From CAYMKL01 sp964390805 (lineage in GTDB: Bacteria; Chloroflexota; Anaerolineae; VGOG01): 33,310 nucleotides of DNA. Shown here in pieces: positions 29,644 through 33,310 of the stretch. The position numbers were made by a program, and so were the translations under genes. Every line of letters begins with the position of its first letter. Position 1 is the stretch's first letter. The stretch lies in NCBI GenBank assembly GCA_964390805.1, contig CAYMKL010000078.1, positions 1 through 33,310 of the forward strand, written 5' to 3'. The notes under the pieces were generated by a model. The model was not told the origin of the DNA, ran no database searches, and was given only the letters and a program-made list of their open reading frames with translations.

Positions 29644-30120
29644 ATGAGCGACAGCAAGAAAGCAACGATCGTTGTCTTCAGTGGCGACATGGACAAAGTG
29701 TTTGCCGCCCTCATCATGGCTACGGGGGCGGCCGCCGCTGGGATGGATACGACCTTGTTCTTCACCTTCTGGGGCTTGAATGCCATCAAGAAGGGGAAAT
29801 TCACTGGCAAGGGGCTGTTCGGACGCATGATGGGCGTCATGAACCGGGGCGGGATCAACCGTATCGGCCCGTCCAAGTTCAACTTCGGTGGGATCGGCCG
29901 ATGGATGTTCAAGAAGATGATGCGAGACAAGGGCGTCACGCCTCTGGACGAGTTGCTCGAGCTCGCGGTTGACCTCGGCGTCAAGCTCCTGGCCTGCAAG
30001 ATGAGCATGGACGTGATGGAGGTCGCCAAGGATGATTTCATTGACGAGGTCGAGGATGTGGTGGGGGTAGCCACATACATGAAGCATGCAGCTGAGTCTG
30101 AGGTCACGCTGTTCATATAG
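29644..30120 (+). CDS. DsrE2-like sulfur-handling protein
   Basis: 158 aa: ATIVVFSGDMDKVFAALIMATGAAAAGMDTTLFFTFWGL at the N-terminus and LLACKMSMDVM with the single cysteine (C119) near the C-terminus. This matches the DsrE2/DsrE-F-like family linked to TusA. A basic, Gly-rich middle (GRMMGVMNRGG ... FNFGGIGRWMFKKMM) may contact membrane or partner. The ribosome site TAGGAGGAG includes the tusA stop. Confidence 0.9.
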   Translation: MSDSKKATIVVFSGDMDKVFAALIMATGAAAAGMDTTLFFTFWGLNAIKKGKFTGKGLFGRMMGVMNRGGINRIGPSKFNFGGIGRWMFKKMMRDKGVTPLDELLELAVDLGVKLLACKMSMDVMEVAKDDFIDEVEDVVGVATYMKHAAESEVTLFI

Positions 30121-30129
30121 GACGAGTCA

Positions 30130-30214
30130 AACTGGCAGAATACCAAGCAGCAGGTAGCATCAACAGCGGGCAGGCTGTGACTTGCCCGTCGTTGCTGGCT
30201 ACCTGTTGCCAGTT
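30130..30214 (+). repeat. Long imperfect hairpin before the lipoate ligase gene
   Basis: Arms AACTGGCA, CAGGTAGC, CAAC and CGGGCA on the left are matched in order by TGCCCG, GTTG, GCTACCTG and TGCCAGTT on the right, with a 13-base insertion in the left arm. It fills the 106-base gap before the ATG at 30227. It may be a small non-autonomous element or an RNA structure affecting ligase expression. Confidence 0.5.
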
Positions 30215-30226
30215 CTGGAGGGAAAG

Positions 30227-31282
30227 ATGAAGTTATACAATCTGGGCCACGTGCCGTGGCTCGAATCACAACTCATTTACCACGCCCTGCCGCGCCTGGG
30301 CATGGAGGGCCTGGTTCTCGTGGCCCCCGCTGAGCCCTATGTATGCATCGGCTACCATCAGGACGTGACCCAGGAGGTGGATCTCGACTACTGCCGCGCT
30401 CACAGCATACCGATATTCCGGCGCGAGGTGGGCGGCGGAGCAGTCTACCTGGACGGTAATCAGCTCTTCTATCAGGTGATCTTGCACAGGGACAACCGCC
30501 TGGCCTCGTCAGACAAGCGGGCTTTCTATCGCACGCTTTTGGAGCCGGCGGCCAATGTCTATCGCCAAATGGGCATTGCCGCCCATTACAAGCCTGTCAA
30601 CGACATCATCACCGACGAGGGGCGTAAGATCTCGGGCACCGGCGCCGCCGAGATCGGAGACTACCTGATCCTGGTGGGCAATGTCATCATGGACTTCGAT
30701 TACGAGACCATGGTTTGCGTTCTCAGAGTGCCCGATGAGAAGTACCGCGACAAGGTCCACAAGAGCCTGCGTGAGAATCTGTCTACCATCAAACGGGAGC
30801 TGGGGGCAGTACCGCCGCTGGAGGAAATCTCGGCTGCTTTGGTTGCCAACTACGAGGCGGCGTTGGGACCACTAGAGAGGGCTGAACTGCCGTGCGCCGT
30901 CTACGATAAAATGGCCGAGCTCAAGAAAACTCATACCACCGACGAGTGGCTGTACAAGCGGGGCAAAAAGCGCGAGGAATGGCAGGTTAAGATTGCCACC
31001 GGGGTGGAGGTGTCTCAGCGGATGTACAAGGCCCCCGGTGGGCTGATCAGAGCCATCGTCGAGACCAGAGAGGGGCGCATCGCCGAGGTGTCCCTGAGCG
31101 GCGATTTCTTCTTTTACCCGGCTGACAAGTTGGAGGCCCTGGAAGCAGCCCTGGCCGGGGTGAAGCCAGTCGCGGTCGAGCCGACCATTGCTGAGTTCTA
31201 CCGTAGAGAGGGAATCGAATCGCCAGGGGTGACGCCGACCGACTTCGCCAGGGCGCTGACGGGTCAGGGGGTGGGAACGTGA
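30227..31282 (+). CDS. Two-domain lipoate-protein ligase, sLpl(AB)-like
   Basis: 351 aa. The catalytic LplA-type domain has RREVGGGAVYLDGNQLFYQVI (about 66-85) and NDIITDEGRKISGTGAAEIGDYLI with the expected catalytic K134. The C-terminal domain (about 255-335, QRMYKAPGGLIRAIVETREGRIAEVSLSGDFFF) resembles LplB/accessory domains that are separate in some prokaryotes. It attaches lipoate or octanoate to a carrier lysine, most simply K68 of the GcvH-like protein 3.3 kb upstream. ATG 30227 follows GGAGGGAAAG; a TTG at 30182 would translate the hairpin. It overlaps the OsmC gene start by 4 bases. Confidence 0.9.
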   Translation: MKLYNLGHVPWLESQLIYHALPRLGMEGLVLVAPAEPYVCIGYHQDVTQEVDLDYCRAHSIPIFRREVGGGAVYLDGNQLFYQVILHRDNRLASSDKRAFYRTLLEPAANVYRQMGIAAHYKPVNDIITDEGRKISGTGAAEIGDYLILVGNVIMDFDYETMVCVLRVPDEKYRDKVHKSLRENLSTIKRELGAVPPLEEISAALVANYEAALGPLERAELPCAVYDKMAELKKTHTTDEWLYKRGKKREEWQVKIATGVEVSQRMYKAPGGLIRAIVETREGRIAEVSLSGDFFFYPADKLEALEAALAGVKPVAVEPTIAEFYRREGIESPGVTPTDFARALTGQGVGT

Positions 31283-31686
31283 ACGTCATCACTGTGACCT
31301 ATGCTGGGGCTGAACGGGCGGTGGTGGAATCCTCGGGGGGGCGGACCTTCGTCGTTGACCAGCGGACCAAAATCGGGCGGGAGGGGGCGAAGTTCTGTCC
31401 CATCGAGCTGATCGCCGCCTCCCTGGGGGCCTGAATGGTGCTGACCATGGCCGCGGTCGCGGCCAACAAGGGCATAGTGCTCAATGGGCTGGAAGTCCAG
31501 GTGGAAACCCGTCTAGAAGGGGCCGGTCATCAGCAGAGAACCACCTTTGTCACTGCCATTGATCTGGTCGCGGACCTGACCGAGCGTGAGCGGAAGATCC
31601 TTTTCAACTCGGCCCGCCACTGTGAGGTGCACAAGCTGCTGGGGGGGTCTATCGAGTTCAATGAAACCCTAGTTCGACAATGTTAA
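31279..31686 (+). CDS. OsmC-like selenoprotein (UGA at 31432-31434)
   Basis: 135 aa when the UGA is read as Sec52. Upstream part: ...FCPIELIAASLGA; downstream part continues in frame, MVLTMAAVAANKGI, and this junction is where OsmC/Ohr relatives have the reactive Cys (ELLLAALGGC-type). The second conserved Cys is C115 (ARHCEVHK). It probably reduces peroxides or related electrophilic sulfur/oxygen species using Sec-Cys chemistry. GTG start overlapping the ligase stop. The last residues (LVRQC) and stop are encoded by the terminal repeat of a MITE-like element, so the original C-terminus was changed. Confidence 0.82.
31448..31465 (+). promoter_or_regulatory. Bacterial SECIS hairpin for the OsmC-like Sec52
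   Basis: TGGCCGC (31448-31454), loop GGTC (31455-31458), GCGGCCA (31459-31465): a perfect 7-bp stem starting 13 bases after the UGA, with the same loop as the other two SECIS elements in this window. Confidence 0.8.
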
Positions 31687-31820
31687 GTTTAGACCTCCGA
31701 GGTCTCCAATGGGTGATTGCACCCGTCGAAATGCCTGCAAAAGCTACGATTTCGCCATCCTAGAGCTGTTTCACAGACCTCGGAGGTCTGACGCAGGCGA
31801 AGTTAACATTGTCAAGCTAG
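31669..31820. mobile_element. MITE-like element, 152 bp
   Basis: Terminal inverted repeats of 18 bases (CTAGTTCGACAATGTTAA at 31669-31686 and its near-complement at 31803-31820; 16 of 18 match). Sub-terminal palindromes AGACCTCCGAGGTCT (31691-31705) and AGACCTCGGAGGTCT (31775-31789) are inverse copies of each other. There is no coding capacity. The left end supplies the stop codon of the OsmC-like gene. Confidence 0.68.
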
Positions 31821-31848
31821 TCACTGATCACTGATCACTGCTTACTGC
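31821..31848. repeat. Heptanucleotide tandem repeat (TCACTGA-type, 4 units)
   Basis: Units TCACTGA, TCACTGA, TCACTGC, TTACTGC directly after the MITE-like element and before the convergent M16 protease gene. Confidence 0.65.
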
Positions 31849-31859
31849 TTGGGCGGCCG

Positions 31860-33125
31860 TCACAACTCAAGCAATCCTCTGAACTCATCCTCGCCGTTGA
31901 AGGGGCCTACCACAGCCAGGTTCAGCTTCTCCTTTGCGAAAAGCGTCTGTGCTACCCTCCGAATGTCGGCGGCGGTTGTGGCCTCGATTGCCTCTAATGC
32001 TTCCTCGTACGTCAGAATCTCCGAGAAGAGTATCTCCTGGGAGCCGAACCAGAGAGCTACACTGAGGCTGTCTTCCATAAATAGCAGCAATTGTCCTTTT
32101 ACGAAGTCTTTAGCTCTGGCCAGCTCTTCGGGCGGTATCTCTTTTTGTCTGAGTTCGTTCCATTCCTCTAGAATAGCTTCGATAGTATCCCCAATGCGCT
32201 CCGGATCAACGTTAGCGTCCACTCCCAGCACTCCAGTGTCATACAGCGCGCTGATGTAGGAGTTAACGCTATAGGCCAGGCCTCGCCTTTCTCTGATACC
32301 GTTGAAAAGTCGAGAGCTCATTCCCTCTCCCAGCACGGCATTGAGCAGCCGCAATGCCAGGCGATCGGGGTGATCACGGGGGAGGCTCGGTACGCTTAGA
32401 TAGAGATAAGCCTGCCTGGTGTCCCTGTTATTAACCCGCACTCGTGGTTCGCTCTGGTCATCTTTGGCCGGTTGATACGTTGCTGCCTCTCCCCAGGCCC
32501 AGTCACCCAGACAGGCATCCACCTGGTTTACCGCCTCTGCGTGCTCGACATTGCCAGCCACGCTGACCACCGTGTTATTGGGCAGATAGTGACTGTTCAT
32601 GTAATCCAGCAGCCTGTCCCGGTTCAGGCTGGCGATGCTCTTTTTGCTGCCAGCGACGTCGCGCCCCAAGGGGTGATTTGGCCAGACCAACTGGTTGTTC
32701 AGGAGGTGGACTAGATCGTCTGGCGTGTCCAGGGTCAGGTTGATTTCTTTTGTGATTACGTCTCGCTCTTTCTCAATCTCCGATGGTTCGAACTTGGCGT
32801 GGCGGATCATGTCCCCCAGTACGTCAATGGCAATGTCCTGGTGAGGCTTGGTGACCTTGGCCCAATAGGTGCTCTCTTCCTGGCCTGTGCTGGCATTGAA
32901 CAGCCCACCGATGCGTTCGACAGCGAGGGCGATTTCCTTGGCCGTGGATCGTTTCTTTGTGCCTTTGAAGAGCATGTGTTCGATGAAGTGGGAGGCCCCG
33001 CTCTGTTCATCCGATTCGTAGCGCGAGCCTACCCCGATGAAGAAGGCAATGCTCACCGAGCGGGTGTGCGGCATGGTGGAGGTCAGGATACGCAAGCCAT
33101 TAGCGAGAGTCGTTTTTTGGTACAT
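31860..33125 (-). CDS. M16-family zinc metallopeptidase (processing protease-like)
   Basis: 421 aa, the normal length for bacterial single-chain M16B proteases. The zinc-binding inverted motif H46-x2-E49-H50 (SHFIEHMLFKGT) is intact, and a downstream Glu in KERDVITKEI is the probable third ligand. Other family blocks are GGLFNASTGQEESTYWAKV, DDLVHLL, HPLGRDVAGS and RRGLAYSVNSYISAL. It degrades or processes peptides in the cytoplasm. The ATG at 33125 has AGGAGG ten bases upstream. It runs against the preceding genes and appears unrelated to the sulfur cluster. Confidence 0.93.
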   Translation of the reverse strand: MYQKTTLANGLRILTSTMPHTRSVSIAFFIGVGSRYESDEQSGASHFIEHMLFKGTKKRSTAKEIALAVERIGGLFNASTGQEESTYWAKVTKPHQDIAIDVLGDMIRHAKFEPSEIEKERDVITKEINLTLDTPDDLVHLLNNQLVWPNHPLGRDVAGSKKSIASLNRDRLLDYMNSHYLPNNTVVSVAGNVEHAEAVNQVDACLGDWAWGEAATYQPAKDDQSEPRVRVNNRDTRQAYLYLSVPSLPRDHPDRLALRLLNAVLGEGMSSRLFNGIRERRGLAYSVNSYISALYDTGVLGVDANVDPERIGDTIEAILEEWNELRQKEIPPEELARAKDFVKGQLLLFMEDSLSVALWFGSQEILFSEILTYEEALEAIEATTAADIRRVAQTLFAKEKLNLAVVGPFNGEDEFRGLLEL

Positions 33126-33130
33126 CTCGT

Positions 33131-33295
33131 CTATCCTCCTGCTGCTTCGATAAGCTGTAGCGATGTTTCAATAGCCGGAAACAAAAAAACCTGCGGCTCC
33201 GGTGTAGCCGGGAAGCCGCAGGCATTCTTCTGACTTATCACTTCGTTAAGTAATAAGTAACTACTCAGGCCGTAAGCGTTCGTCAAGATGTTCAT
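33131..33295 (-). CDS. Possible 54-residue leader ORF before the M16 gene
   Basis: ATG at 33295 preceded by GTGGAGGTTTT, stop TAG at 33133-33131, whose last codons (GGA GGA) form the ribosome site of the M16 protease. The peptide begins MNILTNAYGLSSYLLL and has no recognised family. Its middle spans the terminator hairpin at 33183-33222. It may be a real leader peptide coupled to M16 translation or a chance ORF. Confidence 0.3.
   Translation of the reverse strand: MNILTNAYGLSSYLLLNEVISQKNACGFPATPEPQVFLFPAIETSLQLIEAAGG
33183..33222 (-). terminator. Intrinsic terminator/attenuator upstream of the M16 gene
   Basis: On the minus strand CCTGCGGCT, CCGG and matching arms CCGG, AGCCGCAGG form a strong two-part stem followed by seven T (complement of 33189-33183). 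It ends transcription coming from the right of the window, or attenuates the M16 transcript. Confidence 0.78.
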
Positions 33296-33310
33296 AAAAC
33301 CTCCACGAGA

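Noticed and set aside
1..33310. tRNA, rRNA, prophage or integrase genes
   Set aside because: I looked for tRNA-like cloverleaf ends, rRNA stretches and integrase/transposase motifs and saw none in the window.

Overview
The window looks like the chromosome of an uncultured, strictly anaerobic, high-GC bacterium, most likely a Chloroflexota (Anaerolineae-like) lineage. This is an inference from gene content and repeat style; no marker gene is present. The cell decodes UGA as selenocysteine: three genes carry an in-frame UGA at the expected catalytic or ligand position, each followed by a hairpin with a GGTC apical loop.

Layout. (1) 1-2650: the tail of hypE (hydrogenase maturation), then a minus-strand NarL-type response regulator / GAF histidine kinase pair. 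(2) 2750-6645: a patchy transport region with four paralogous ~60-residue single-helix membrane microproteins, a 3'-truncated sulfate-binding-type lipoprotein, a formate/nitrite channel, a CBS-pair protein and a decayed TauE-type exporter. (3) 6640-17011: a long operon with a consensus promoter and an intrinsic terminator: hdrC, hdrB, the N-terminal half of a selenocysteine HdrA, NuoE-like, a 2Fe-2S protein, NuoF-like, a NuoG(N-terminal)-HdrA(C-terminal) fusion, MvhD, an FdhB/FrhB-like Fe-S protein and selenocysteine formate dehydrogenase FdhA. It reads as a soluble flavin-based electron-bifurcating complex linking formate, NAD(H), ferredoxin and a disulfide. (4) 17078-18489: a heme O synthase-like UbiA prenyltransferase and a tandem-ACT protein. 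(5) 18573-26907: a membrane respiratory module made of a Tat-exported MopB protein, a four-cluster ferredoxin, an NrfD/PsrC protein, a decaheme cytochrome c fused to a DsrM/NarI-like cytochrome b, a DsrK/HdrD-like CCG-domain protein, and a GcvH-like lipoyl carrier. A four-helix-bundle gene sits inside it. (6) 27129-31686: an ArsR-type repressor behind a consensus promoter and perfect palindromic operator, then a tandem NifX-like protein, DsrE, DsrF, DsrH, TusA, DsrE2, a two-domain lipoate-protein ligase and a selenocysteine OsmC-like protein. (7) 31669-33310: a MITE-like element, heptamer repeats, an M16 protease and a terminator.

How it fits together. Regions 5 and 6 together suggest a sulfur-trafficking respiratory system. 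The CCG-type disulfide subunit is next to a lipoyl carrier protein rather than DsrC, sulfurtransferases of the DsrEFH/TusA/DsrE2 families follow, and a dedicated lipoate ligase loads the carrier. This mixes parts of DsrMKJOP, Qrc/Psr and the sHdr-lipoate pathway, and no dsrAB or dsrC is in view. Direction (sulfur oxidation or disulfide/polysulfide reduction) cannot be decided from sequence. Formate entry through the FNT channel and FdhA could feed the soluble complex.
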